A DNA stretch of 64,000 nucleotides, from the NCBI GenBank assembly GCA_948146395.1, contig OX411549.1, positions 25,174,655 to 25,238,654 of the forward strand. The letters run 5' to 3'. The notes beneath the pieces are model-generated. The model saw nothing but the letters and a program-made list of their open reading frames with translations. It searched no databases and had not been told where the DNA came from. This document shows positions 1 to 11,791 of the stretch, one piece after another. How positions within the stretch are numbered: the stretch's first letter is position 1; the number at the start of each line of letters is the position of its first letter. This DNA is from Fragum whitleyi (taxonomy: Eukaryota; Mollusca; Bivalvia; Cardiida; Cardiidae). The position numbers and the translations under genes are program-made.

Positions 1-60
1 CTGGTGCGACTCGGGCGTAGACTGGCCCAACTGTCAACTACCAGAATAGTCTTTTCTAAA

Positions 61-1027
61 AGCTTTAGGTTCATGTAAAGTGTTTGAGACCCAATTTTAA
101 GGGTACTTCATTTGCCAAGAAAAGCAGTAAGTCCAGGTATATTATATATCAAAATTAATCTATTCATGAGCATAAGCCGTAAAGCAACATAGGGTTGTCA
201 TAGCTATACCGGTATAGCCAAAACATTGTATAAAAGGGTCATTTTGTACAGAACAAGCAACTGCATGACTGTTGGACATATTGGCTCATATTTTTTACAG
301 TGTACAGTATAAAGTACTACCCAGGTACTTCTTTAACAATTGGTATAAAACTCGGACCCAAAACGTAGATTTGCAAGCAATTTATTTTGACTTATAAACA
401 CATATGTGGTATATGTCATTCTAATTTTGTAAACCTGTAGATCTTTGTTAGGTATGGTGTGTTATCACAACATAAATGGACATTGATAGTTTATAAACCT
501 GTAAGGTTGTTTAGCAATATATAAATTTCTATTTCACAAAATGACAAATATATTGCAATCTATTATAGATCATTGATTTCAAAAATGTTTAATTTGAAAT
601 GAATCGCAGAAAATATTTCGCAATATTATGGAGTAATGTTGCACAATATCTAACATCTATTTCAAAAACAGACCAAACTGGTTTGACATGTATGTTGACA
701 AAATAAATGGAAATTGACTGTTTCATAAGATCCCTTTGAGACTAGTTTTATATCTACGGTTGTAGTAGTACCTAGTAGGAACATCTGTCTGTTTTCCGAT
801 CAAGTTTAGGCTAATTTTATCGTAATGAAGTTGTTGGTTTGAACAAAATATCCATTTTCCATTATGGTTTGACTATACTATTATGAGATTGGCCCCCTAA
901 TGTTGTGCAACTGCTTGTCTCATCTACAGCTTCAATTTGATATATTGTTCAGTTGAGCAAACTTTCTTTTTTGTAAATAGAAGCAGCATTAAATTTTGTT
1001 CAAAAACTCTCTACGTCAACCTTAAGC
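61..1027. mobile_element. Non-autonomous TIR element, family 1 (long copy)
   Basis: The first ~140 bases (starting AGCTTTAGGTTCATGTAAAG) return as a diverged reverse complement at about 893-1027 (ending ACGTCAACCTTAAGC). I judge the arms about 65-70 percent alike by eye. The interior has no coding potential. The same terminal sequence occurs in a much shorter element at 13214-13496, which supports a transposon family over a chance inverted repeat. No clear target-site duplication was found. The superfamily is unknown. Confidence 0.6.
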
Positions 1028-1959
1028 GGTACCTTCTGGGCTGCTTTTGCCTTGTTAAGTTATATCGTAAATTGGCACATAAATGACTAATTGCAGCTTG
1101 AAGAGCATTATATGAAATAACATCTTAAGGAAACAGAAACGTGCGGGATAGAAATTTTACAACTCTTCAGTGCACACAACTATCCTCAAAGTTCTCTTTG
1201 TACGAAAGTGCATGTCGATTTTTGTATCGCCATCAAAGGTCAGGCTCCAAGAAAAAAAGAGTTCCACCACATTCCACATTTTCAAGCCTTTTACTATTAA
1301 TTAAACATTAAAACAGTGTGGCAAAAGGAGCATATCATTTTTTCTAACAGGACTTTGCACAATTCAAGAAGCAATTCAAGACCGGGCGGATCTAACATTG
1401 TATCCCGCCGGCGGGCTTACAGTTTATTTCCGGGGGAAATCTGGGCTAGAAATCAGTTTGCCCTAAGAATTCAGTGGTTCTGTCGATATTTGATGAAAAT
1501 GTATGTGCGTTTATTTGTCTGTACGGCGAAATGGCAATACTTTGAATTTCATCCACAACTCTAAATAAGTCAATCGTAAAATCACTCGGACATTTGCCTA
1601 GGGTTTCTGATTGCGAATAAATGGATGTGTTTTCCAAAAACACCGTCGTCAAAACATAACGTTCTGACCAGCGTTCGTAGAACACTTAGAAAACTCGTCG
1701 GCATTCTCTGACGATTCTCGACGATCACCAATACTAAGTAGAATTCAAACAAAGTTCCTATTGACTTTGTGCTACGATCTTTGCGACTATCAATTGTTTA
1801 TCTTATAACTATACAGATATCCGTGTGATAACATCCCGTATGATATTTTTTTTATGATATCACATACTTATTTTAAGAACAATGATATAATGCGATTATT
1901 TTTAGAAACTTGCATTTCAGTAAGAAACATCGACGAAAACAAGACAAACAGAGGTTATA
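1028..1959. other. AT-rich stretch, no gene recognised
   Basis: The stretch contains short open frames (about 80 codons near 1316-1564 and on the opposite strand) but no recognisable domain, splice pattern or repeat. I see nothing that can be annotated. Confidence 0.5.
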
Positions 1960-2115
1960 AGATAAATATAATACGTATTTTGTGTATTGTATGAAAAAAT
2001 ATCTAACTCGGTTGTGAGAACTGATAATTGTCTCTGCAGAGCCTCGACAATTATCAATTCTCCCAACCTCGTTAAATATTTTCATTCATACAAAACACTA
2101 AGTACGTATTACAAT
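1960..2115. repeat. Palindromic repeat, ~70-bp arms
   Basis: The core arms at 2007-2032 and 2046-2071 match at about 22 of 26 positions around a 13-base loop. The match continues outward in weaker form (GTATGAA and AATACGTA motifs on both sides) to about 1960 and 2115. This looks like a small foldback element. It lies just upstream of the retrotransposon fragment at 2165. Confidence 0.6.
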
Positions 2116-2164
2116 CCAGCACAATCCAGGTGGACATTATGAAGACGTAACCGAGTAGGGGATT

Positions 2165-4415
2165 GATGAGAAACTGCATATAATTTCGTGGAATGTGAAC
2201 GGTCTGTGTAGAAATCTTTCTGATACAGATTTTATACAACAATTACAATGTTATGATATAATACTTTTAACAGAAACTTGGATAGGTAAACAACAAACAA
2301 ACTTAGAAATAAATAATTACTTGAGTTATCATCTTCAGGGAAATAAAAAACCCGGTTCTAAAAAAAGACGTTACAGTGGAGGTTTGTCCGCAAGATAAAC
2401 ATTGTGGAAAAAATAGCAAACGTTTGCTATGGTTAAAATCAATTCAACTTTGTTTAATTTTTCCCAAGATGTTTTCATTTGTCTATGTTACATACGACCG
2501 AATAATTCTGCTATACATTCAAGATCGAACTTTGATTTTTTGATGAAATTGAAAATGGTTTAACAAAATATAGCTGTAAAGGGAAAGTTTTCATAACTGG
2601 AGACTTCAATTCTAGGACGTCTAATTTGTCCGATTATAATGCGGATGATAATATTTTTGACCAAGAAATATCTATTGACGACATTCCTAGAACTATCCAA
2701 CCAAGAGTAAACCTTGACTGTATGGTTGATGGAAACGGCCGTCGCTTATTATCACTATGTAAAGCGACCAATCATATTATCGCTAATGGTAGATGCCATG
2801 ATGACGTAGATGGTAAATTTACATATTGCAGCGACCGCGGCATGAGTGTAGTGGACTATTTATTGCTTAACATAGATGATTTGCAATACGTAAGCAGTTT
2901 TAATATCTTAAATTGGAGCGAATTTTCAGATCATAGATGTTTGTATTTTGCTTTAAATAGAAAAACATGTAAAAGAAAGAAAACCAGAAAAACAAAAACG
3001 TTTATTGTTGTTATTATCGTTTTCGGTGAAAATAAATTACATTCTTTTCAAAGCAGAATCACAACCAATGTTGACCAATTAAAACTAAACGTGTTCCAAT
3101 TAATGATGATTTTAATGGTAATTATCGTCAGCCAAAATGGTACAATGAAGCATGTAAAGTAGCAAATAGAAATTTTAAAGTTGCTATAAAAGAATTTAAA
3201 AATCAAAATAATGAACACAATAGACGAACATATATAAAAGCAAAAAATAGATTAAATAACGTAAAAAAACGCGAAAAACGGAAATATTACAAAAAAGAAG
3301 CGATAAAATTGGAAAAAATAGCGAAATCTGAACCCGTCAGTTTTGGAAAAAAGTAAAAAGTGTTCATAAACATCCCATGCAGATTAACACAGATAATATT
3401 ACAATAGAAACATTTTATACACATTTTAAAAATCTGTTAGAACAGAACACAGAAAGCACAAATCCAGATGATAAGAAAAATTACCCTCATATTACGGATT
3501 CGTATTTAGATCAACCATTTACCCAAGAAGAAATATATTCTACCGTCTATAGTCAAAATAATGGAAAAGCGTGTAGCCCAGACAAAATTTCAGCGGAGAT
3601 AATTAAAGGATCATACAATTCACTTAAATCAATTTTCTTAGATATTTTAATAGACTTTATGAAAACTCTCAATATCCACAAAGTTGGGCCCATGGTTATA
3701 TTATACCAATTTCAAAAGGAGGCGATTCATCTGATCCTAAAAATTACAGAGGTATCACTTTAAATAACATTCTATCAAAAGTTTATTCCAATCTATTATA
3801 TCGTCGATTTATGAAATGGGATGAAATAAATGAAATGATATCAAAGTTCCAATTTGGATAACAAAAAAATAAAAGTGCAGTTGATTGTATCTTCATATTA
3901 AATTCTATAATAGCAAAAGTTCTGGGAAGAAATTGTACACAGTCTTTATCGACTATGAAAAGTGTTTCGATAAAATAAATCGTTCTTTCTCGTGGCAAAA
4001 GCTACTTTGTCAAGGCGTAAGTTCAAAATTTGTAAATGCTCTAAAAGCAATGTACTTCGAAGTGAAAACTTCCGTAAAATTTAATAATGATAAATCGCAT
4101 GTGATAAATTCGAATCTATGAGTAAAACAGGGAGACTCGAATTCAAGTTTGCTTTTTATCATGTTCTTTAATGACGTCATTCAAAACGTTAACGTCAATA
4201 ATAGTGCCGATGGTATTTTCACAATCGGCCATTTACAGCTTTTTCTACCTCTATTTGCAGATGACCAGGCTTTATTTTCGACATCACCAGTTAAATTACA
4301 GTCAATGTAAACAGAAATTGAAATATATTGTAATAAATGGCATCTTAAAATTAATACTAATAAGACAAAAGTTATGATCATTGAATAAAGTAATCAAAGT
4401 ACTGAAAGTACTGAT
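2165..4415 (+). pseudogene. Decayed non-LTR retrotransposon LINE-1, 5' part: endonuclease and reverse transcriptase
   Basis: Several frames joined by frameshifts read as an APE-type endonuclease followed by a reverse transcriptase. Endonuclease marks: ISWNVNG near 2174, LLTETWI near 2265, the catalytic GDFNSRT at 2599-2619, and SDH near 2927-2935. Reverse transcriptase marks: KNYRGITLNN near 3745, the FIDYEKCFDKI block near 3945, a KQGDSNS block near 4125 and FADDQALFS near 4255 in place of the usual YADD. Stops and frameshifts (for example near 2395, 3700 and 3860) make it inactive. The protein resumes at 7290 after a large insertion. The clade looks like CR1/Jockey-group, from general recognition only. 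Confidence 0.85.
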
Positions 4416-4804
4416 AAGTTGGAATGCGTTCAAGAGACAGTGACCTCAAGCCACTAACAAAGCTGACGCCTCCCGCCCTCCACATGTGATCACATAATAC
4501 GTCGCGTCTTTTTACGGGCGTATATAAATCAATGTATTTCAACAACGAGATACGCTGAAACCCCTGAATCGCTTTACAGGCCTGAATCTGATGAAAGAAA
4601 AATGATAAAAAGGAAGAAAATCATACGATCCATACAGTCGACTAATGGACGCACAGGCAGACACTTATACACTCAAAACAATTAATATGCTATTTTTTGT
4701 TATGAATTACATTTTTAATTAGAATTGTCGAAAAGTGGACCTAAAAAGCGCTTTGTTCCTGATTAAAAGCTATTTTCGCAGGGAAGTCTTTTACTTCATG
4801 AGTT

Positions 4805-5165
4805 GAAATTTCAAAAAAAAAATGGACGAAGTTAAAATGTGACTTCGACCCCTGTGACTCCAAAATTGGGCCTTTCTTGGGTCATTGATAACATTTGTGT
4901 CAAGTTTTATGATTTGGGTCAATTTGTTGTTCACTTAGAGTGGAAACTGTTAACAGTTTAAGCTTACTTATGGCCTCGACATGTATGACCTCGAAACAAT
5001 AGGGCATTTCTTTGGGTCATGGGCAACATTTGTGTAAAGTTTCGTTATTGCAGGTCAATTGCTCCCCTGTTTAGCTAGCGGAAAGCAAAATGCCAATGGA
5101 CAGACAGACAGACATGATGAAATCAATATTATGCTCTTCTACTTCTGAGTTAGGGGTATGATGTT
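4805..5165 (-). mobile_element. Fragment of a tandem-repeat/HLE-like element, GGGGCAT-head type
   Basis: Read on the minus strand, the right end begins ATACCCCTAACTC, is followed by AGAGCATAATATTG and then a GTCTGTCTGTCTGTC tract. That is the head structure also seen at 40485 on the + strand. Two degenerate internal units share GGGTCAT..GTGT.AAGTTT. The left end is lost. The assignment rests on head structure only. Confidence 0.4.
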
Positions 5166-5439
5166 GCTCTTAAATGTCTTCAAGAATATGAAGAAAACAA
5201 GTTGAATTAGCAGGTTTGTTTCAAATTGCAAATTATTTTGGCGATGGGATACAATTTGGCAAAGATATTCATAACTCCATTAAAGATGTGGTGGCCAGGC
5301 TTTTATTGGATGAAAATTGGGTTTTGACAATGAAGCATACATGTAGATAACTGCAATATGACGCAAAACAAACTACATATGTTGCACTGGGAAATCACAT
5401 CAATTAAAAAGGCAGATGTCATAAAGAAGATAATTTCTA

Positions 5440-6295
5440 CATAAAACCAAGTTTCACAAAGTTTGGGCCATATTTGTGGCCACTAGAGTTATAACAAGAA
5501 AATTATCATTAAGACTCCTTTTCATGTGATATGGCATGAATCCTTTCCATTTCCAGCTGAGTTCATTCTTGTGACATGGCAAACATTTTGACCAAGTTTC
5601 ATGAACATTGGACCATATTTGTGGCATCTGGATCTCTTAAAGGAAAATTGTCATGAAGGCCCCTTTTCCCGTGATATGGCACGGATCCTTCCCATTTTCA
5701 AAAGAGTTCATCCTCACGACCTATTAAATTTTCTGACAAAGTTTCATAATGATTGGACCATATTTGTAGCCACTAGAGTGTAAAAAAGAAAATTGTCATT
5801 AAGGCCCCTTCTCCTTTGATAAGGCACGAATCCTTCGCATTTCCATAGGATTCATCCTTGTGACCTAGCAAACATTCTGACCAGGTTTCAAGAGGATTGG
5901 ACAATATTTGTGGCCACTAGAATGTAAACAACAAAATTGTCATTAAGGCCCCTTTTCCCATGATATGGCACGGATCCTTCCCATTTTCAATAGAGTTCAT
6001 CCTCATGACCTAACAAACATTCTGACCAAGTTTCATGACGATTGGACCATATTTGTGGCTTCTAGCGTGTAAACGAGTAAATAATGTCACTAAGGCCCCT
6101 TTTCCTATGATATGGCATGGATCCTTTCCATTGTTTCATTTTTTACAAGGGACCACCCAGGAAAATTTCTTGCAAGTTTGGTTGATTTTGACTCAAACGT
6201 TTAGATGGAGATGTCGTTTAAAGAAATTGTTGACGCCGTGACGGACATTGATAGATCACAATATCTCCCTTGAGCACTTCGTGCGCAGGTGAGCC
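5440..6295 (-). mobile_element. HLE-like tandem-repeat element with chimeric head (minus strand)
   Basis: Read on the minus strand, the 5' end at 6295 shows the family hairpin (GGCTCACCTGCGCACGAAGTG..), a short GTCCGTC stretch and a head like the elements at 26312 and 31342 (CAACAATTTCTTTAAACG). It then changes to ~148-bp tandem units like those at 42600-43400 (TTCATGA..ATTGGACCATATTTGTGGCC). About four to five units are present. No 3' terminal hairpin was found, so the 3' end is probably truncated. Confidence 0.7.
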
Positions 6296-6828
6296 ACAAT
6301 CCGTAACCGAAACAAAATATTTATATTACACAAGAACGCAACATCAAAGTTTGAGATATACACGATAGGTGTAAATTGCCGGAATAGTTGAGAACAAAGG
6401 TCGTCTGGTATTGGGATAAATTTTACTTCATATATATAGGAACATTCGTTTGTAAACTTAACCTTTTGTAATTCATGAGTACAGATTGCATTCATAAAAG
6501 GGCAGATAAAATCGTAGTAGGTCATCAGGTCGTGTGGTATGTCCAATCAGAAAACGGCTTTTGTTTACACATACGTGAGTTCAACTCTTGTCATAGGAGA
6601 GTGAGTACACGGGAAAAGGAATTTACGGTGCATAGAAAAGTAATAAAAGAGAATATTTACTAATACAGATAAATAATCTGTAGATGTTGCGCGTTTCTAA
6701 TGATGGTTTACGGAACAATAAAGTACACAACATTTGAACCATTTTGTTGAAGCGTGTAATAAGGTCGTTCAGAAAGAGAAACTAGACCTCTAAAAGAAGC
6801 TATAACATAATTCTACGAAAAATAGGTT

Positions 6829-6943
6829 GCGACATTACCAAATAAGTAGATCACGTGATTGGCTTGTGCTATTGCCACAATTCAGAGAAAACAGATCGCG
6901 ACATTACCAAATAAGCAGATCATGTGATTGGCTAGTGCTATTG
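6829..6943. repeat. Two direct repeats of ~46 bp in an otherwise blank stretch
   Basis: GCGACATTACCAAATAAG begins at 6829 and again at 6898. Each copy continues with CAGATCA.GTGATTGGCT. The copies differ at only a few positions. The rest of 6296-7261 has no recognisable gene. A 62-codon open frame at 6475 has no detectable features. Confidence 0.6.
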
Positions 6944-7289
6944 TCAATAGCTGACATTAATGGACTTGACTTATCACATGATTTCCAAATATGGTAATGC
7001 AAATATGTGATGCTAGTAAATTCTTACGCAACTTTTGATAAATATCGTTTAAAACATAAATTAGCGTGTTATTAATATACATGAAATGATATTTGTGTAA
7101 TTGTAAATTATTATTTCTTTTTGATGTAGTTAACCGTATGTCTATGTCAAGTTGAGATATACAAAATAGGCCGAAGTGTATTCACATCTGTTCACGTGAT
7201 GTGTTATCAAAAAACCCGAAATGGAATTATCTTGTGTTCAATTTGCGGTTTTGTTAAATCTAAGTTGGAATTGCTCCGCATTCCAACTT

Positions 7290-8415
7290 AAAAACTATAC
7301 TTCTTATGACTTTTACTTGAATAACTGTAAACTTGAAATTATTCCATGCTTTAAATATCTAGGAGTATATCAATTCAAAAATGGTAATTGGTTAAGATCT
7401 CAAAGGAAGCTGGCCGAAAATGCCGCCAAGTCCTTCCACGGTCTATTTTCTTTATTTAATACTTTTGATTTTAGTATTAAAAAGAAATGTTTTTTTATTT
7501 GACTCAATTGTTCTACCGGTAATGCTCTACGCATCAGAAGTTTGGTCTTACAGCGCAGGTTTGGATATTGAACAAATACATGCAAAATTCCTTCGTAGAA
7601 TTTTATCGGTTAGAAAATCTACTAATTTTTCTAGTATCTATGGAGAACTAGGAAGAGTTCCTCTACATGTCATTCGTAAATGTAACATGATTCGCTACTG
7701 GATCAAAATTCTTCATCTTCCAGAGAACAGTATTGTTAAACAAGTTTTTAAAATGCAAAAAGAGGACGCAAATTTAAATCAAACTTACAATAATCTAAAC
7801 TGGGCCTTTCATCTTAAATCACTTTTAGAATCTCTAGGATTTCAAGATATTTGCCTTAATCAAAGACCAGTATTAACAATTCATCTCGTCCAAACTATTA
7901 TAGCATGTTTAAACATTCCTTTGAACAAGAAACTTACCTAGATTTTTTAAATGATTAAAGATTAAAAAATGCCCTAACTCGTTTTAGAACTTCATCTCAC
8001 GTTTTAGAAATTGAAAAGGGAAGACATCAAAATGTTCCTCAACAAGCTAGGATCTGCAAACTATGTAACCAAAATACTGTTGAAAGTGAATTCCACTTCT
8101 TACTTGTTTGCCCTTTTTACCGAAATCTTCGTAATCGGTTTTCAAACCTTACTACTGTAGGTGGCCTAATCTTTATAAGTTCGAAAGTCTAATGTCATCC
8201 AAAAATAAGAAAATCATATATAATTTGGCAAAATTTATATTTTAAGCAAATAATTTGCGACAAAATGAAATTGTAAAGAATAATAGGTAATATAGTTTCT
8301 CCACTTACTTCTCCTACATCATGTTGACAATTATATTGTTTATATTTGTAATTTTGCTGTGTGTGCAAATAGCACATTTGAATGCAAATAAAATGATTTG
8401 TATTGTATTGTATTT
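7290..8415 (+). pseudogene. LINE-1, 3' part: reverse transcriptase thumb, C-terminal zinc motif and tail
   Basis: This resumes the protein broken at 4415. It has the FKYLGVYQFKNGNW connection block, LYASEVWSYSAG, then after an in-frame stop near 7939 a C-terminal stretch with the motif ICKLC followed by EFHFLLVCPFYRN at about 8051-8130 (C-x2-C..H..C). That motif is common at the end of such ORFs. A frameshift lies near 7500. The element ends with AATAAAATG and short TTGTA repeats near 8390-8415, as expected for a non-LTR 3' end. It is inactive. Confidence 0.8.
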
Positions 8416-9054
8416 TATATATTTATCAAGATTCCCAAAATTATTTCATTCGGATAACTAGAACGTATAACAACATTTATTACCACAAATTCAACCCATT
8501 TGTAAGTGAAAATTATACATGTACTTTTAACATGTTGATTGGGTGTGAACTAAAGTCCATTTCAAATATACTTTGGCACGGGGGGACCTTATATCACTGC
8601 AAATATTCTGGTCAGTCTGCACAATAGTTTTTTTTTTAACCGTACCTTTAGCAGCAGGGGCGTAGTTACGATTTTAGAATTGGTACGGCCAACGGCAAGA
8701 GGCCGGGGGAGGGGGCGTAGATAGCGCCCTGGTAGAGGTTCGGAAGCTGCTGCATTATAAAATATTCACATGTTTAAAGAAAACCCTAATATCAGGTTTT
8801 CATAAGTTTCAAATTTGACTCCTTGCTTTTCCTGTGGGGCCTATAAGTTGATATATAATAAAATTGCTTGATTAATCTTAAGGAAATTACCACTGCTTTG
8901 TAGCACTGCCCTTTCCTTTACACGTAATTCAAGCTTCAAATACTCCATTTCCTTCCCGTTCATTGGCTAGATAGACAAGGATCATACTTGTGGTATGACC
9001 TTATTACCACCAGTGAACGTAAATGTTTAAGTCCTCATTTAGGATTACCAATGA

Positions 9055-9715
9055 AACAAGAGGACCCTGGGGGCCCTCAATCGGCACCTGATATTTCAAG
9101 TAATTATCATTAAGACTCCTTTTCCTGTGATATGGCATGAACCCTTTCCAATTTCAACAGAGTTCATCTTTATAACCTGGCAAACATTTTAACCAAGTTT
9201 CATGATGATTTGAGCATATTTTGGCGTCTGGAGCTCTTACAAGAAAATTGTCATTAAGGCCCCTTTTCCCGTGATATGGCACAGATCCTTCCCATTTTCA
9301 AAAAGTTCATCCTCGTGACCTAACAAACATTCTGACCAAGTTTCATGATGATTGGACCATAAAGCGTCATTAAGGCCCCATTTCCCATGATAATGCAAGA
9401 ATCCTTCCCATTGTCTATAGGATTCATCCTTATGACCTGGCAAACATTCTTACCAAGATTGGACCATATTTGTGGCAACTAGAGTGTAAACAAGAATATT
9501 GTCATTAAGGCTCCTTTTTTCGTGATATTGCATGGATCCTTCCAATTTTCAAAAGGATTCATCTTTGTGACCTGGCCAACATTCTGACCAAGTTTCATGA
9601 AAATTGGGCCATATTTGTGGCCTCTAGAGTGTAAACAAGAAAATTGTCATTAAGGCCCATTTTCCCGTGATATTGCATGGATCCTTCCAAATTTCAATAG
9701 GGTTCATCCTTTTGA
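9055..9715 (-). mobile_element. HLE-like tandem-repeat element, 3' end preserved (minus strand)
   Basis: On the minus strand the 3' end reads CAGGTGCCGATTGAGG, a GGGCCCCCAGGGTCC hairpin region, then CTCTTGTTT at 9054-9062. That is the terminal formula shared by the plus-strand elements. Upstream of it are about four ~145-bp units of the ATTGGACCATATTTGTGGC type. The 5' head is missing; the repeats fade near 9715. Confidence 0.75.
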
Positions 9716-10391
9716 ATATTACTTTCTATATTTTTAGAGGATAGTTGAACATAACATAAGTAAAGTTTGAAAAAAAAACGATCTCCGTTTTTCTATAAAC
9801 AAAGAACGATGTTCCTGCGCTTAGCTCAAATATTTCCCGTCGGTATCAGTTTAACAAGTTTAATCGATGACATCATATACAAATTTTCAAACCTCTGCTG
9901 AAGCCTTAGAGTTTATAGCATAAAGCATGTAAAAGAATATACATTTTGGAATCTAAATATCGTATGGTGACGGTACGTCCTCAGCGTCTGAGCAGTGGCT
10001 GTGCAGTGGATTCCTTTATTTTGCTAAATGCCCGCTTTTCAGCCTTGCGATTTTTTTTTAAATATTTTGTAAAACTTGAACACGGGTTCTTAGCTCCCGT
10101 TAAACCACGATGCGATTGCAAGCCGGACACTTTAAGACCGTTTCATATGAATGTTGTGCCCTTTATTTTCGCACTGACACGGCACGCTTCCACACGATGA
10201 TGGAAGTTTAAAGCTTGTGTAGCTACATGTATACTCAGTCTTCAAAGGCTGAATGTAGGCTAAGCTTTTGTGTTGGTATTCTAGAAGTAGTAAACAAGCG
10301 CGTAATTTTCGTCTAATAGAGGGAATATCCTAATTACAATTGGAATTCATTATTCTTAGATCGACAAAATTTAATTCTTTTTTAATATCTA
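9716..10391. other. Unassigned stretch inside the 8655-11786 element
   Basis: An 84-codon open frame at 9946-10200 has no recognisable domain. No repeat or motif was identified. It may be original interior of the surrounding TIR element. Confidence 0.4.
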
Positions 10392-11678
10392 AACAAGAGT
10401 GCCATCGTCACAAAATACGCCGCCACTTTGCTGCTGTTTCACAAAAATAATTGTAGACACTACTTATTTTGACAGAACCAAATTGAAAATGACCAAGTTT
10501 CATTTAAATCAAGACAAAAAGTTAGGAGGAGTTGCCTTCACAAGGCTGCAATTTCAATAAGCCCCAGGCACTAAGTTTTAAAGGGACATAATTCAGGGAA
10601 ATAAATGAGCCATAAAATCCTTGATCCATGTACATCTACAAATTATGGTGATGACATTGATCAAGTTTCATTTAAATAAAGACAAAAAGTAAGGAGGAGT
10701 TGTGTTCAAAAGGCTGCAATTTCAATAAGCCCTAGATACTAAGTTTTAAGGGGGCATAATTTAGGGTAAAATTAATGAACCATAAAATCCTTACTTCATG
10801 CTCATCTACCAATTTCGGTTATAACATCCACCAAGTTTCATTTAGATCCAGCCAGAAACTTAGGAAGAGTTGCATTCACAAGGCTGCAATTTCAATAAGC
10901 CCAAGAGACTTAATTTTAAGGGGGCATAACTGAGGCAATAAGCCCCAGAGACTAAGTTTTAAAGGGGCATAACTCAGGCAAAAATCAACAAACCATAAAA
11001 TCCTTACTTCATGCACATATACCAATTAAGGTGATAACATTGACCAAGTTTTAAGAAGATCCAGCCAGAAACTTAGGAGGAGTTGCGTTGACAAGAAAAG
11101 TGGACCAAGAGACTACTTTTTTAAGGGGCATAACTCAGGCAAAAATCATCGAACCATAAAATCCTTCCTTCGTGCACATCTACCAATTGAGATGATTACA
11201 TTGACCAAGTTTCAAGAAGATCCGACCAGAAACTTAGGAGGAGTTGCGTTGACAAGAAAAGTGGACCCAGAGACTAAGTTATCAAGGGGCATAACTCAGG
11301 CAAAAATCAACGAACCGTAAAATCCTTCCTTCATGCTCATCTACCAATTGAGGTGATTACATTGACCAAGTTTCAAGAAGATCCGGCCAGAAACTTAGGA
11401 GGAGTTGCGTTGACAAGCAAAGTGGACCCAGAGACTAAGTAATCAAGGGGCATAACTCAGGCAAAAATCAACGAACCGTAAAATCCGTCCTTCATGCACA
11501 TCTACTAATTGAGGTGATAATATTGACCAAGTTTCAAGAAGATCCAGCCAGTAGTTTAGGAGGAGTTGCGTTGACAAGAAAAGTGGACGGACGTACGGAC
11601 GGATGGACGGACGGACGGATGGACGGACGGACAGACGGAGAAGATGACGCCAATATACGTCTGCCTCCGGCGGCGTAT
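10392..11678 (-). mobile_element. Complete HLE-like tandem-repeat element, TACGCCGCC family (minus strand)
   Basis: On the minus strand it starts ATACGCCGCCGGAGGC (11678), runs through a (GTCC)n-rich tract at 11585-11637, then about eight related ~150-bp units (CCAAGTTTC.AGAAGATCC..GCCAGAAACTTAGG on the plus strand). It ends GGCGGCGTATTTTG, a short spacer and GGCACTCTTGTTT (10391-10404). ATACGCCGCC and GGCGGCGTAT form a 10-bp inverted repeat near the ends. This matches the end grammar of the GCTCACCTGA elements with a different sequence. It has no coding potential. Confidence 0.75.
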
Positions 11679-11791
11679 AAAAAGGAAGCGTTTCCACATA
11701 TCTGGTATTTATATCTGCCGTGGTCATTTGCAGCTTCATTTGCCGCGGCGAAAGTCGTACCGGCCGTACCGCTAACTACGCCCATGAGCAG

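Larger units (their letters stand above)
4416..7289. mobile_element. ~2.9-kb insertion splitting LINE-1
   Basis: The reverse transcriptase reading breaks off after TKVMII near 4378 and resumes with KNYTSYDFYLNN at 7290, so the DNA between is foreign to the retrotransposon. AAGTTGGAATGCG at 4416-4428 is the exact reverse complement of 7277-7289, a possible 13-bp terminal inverted repeat. The right end also forms a local hairpin (7262-7271 with 7280-7289). I found no target-site duplication, so the exact borders are uncertain. The insertion carries other repeats (4805-5165, 5440-6295, 6829-6943). Confidence 0.55.
8655..11786. mobile_element. ~3.1-kb non-autonomous TIR element with AGCAG target duplication
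   Basis: The left end CAGGGGCGTAGTTAC (8655) matches the reverse complement of the right end (11772-11786, CTAACTACGCCCATG) at about 13 of 15 positions. Both ends continue into GGTACGGCC-like sequence. AGCAG flanks both sides (8650-8654 and 11787-11791), consistent with a 5-bp target-site duplication. No transposase ORF is visible. The interior is largely occupied by two minus-strand tandem-repeat elements (9055-9715 and 10392-11678), probably later insertions. The superfamily is undecided; a hAT-like family is possible. Confidence 0.6.

Noticed and set aside
1316..1685. Open frames on both strands near 1316-1685 as a small gene
   Set aside because: No domain, no splice context, and equal-length frames on opposite strands suggest chance.
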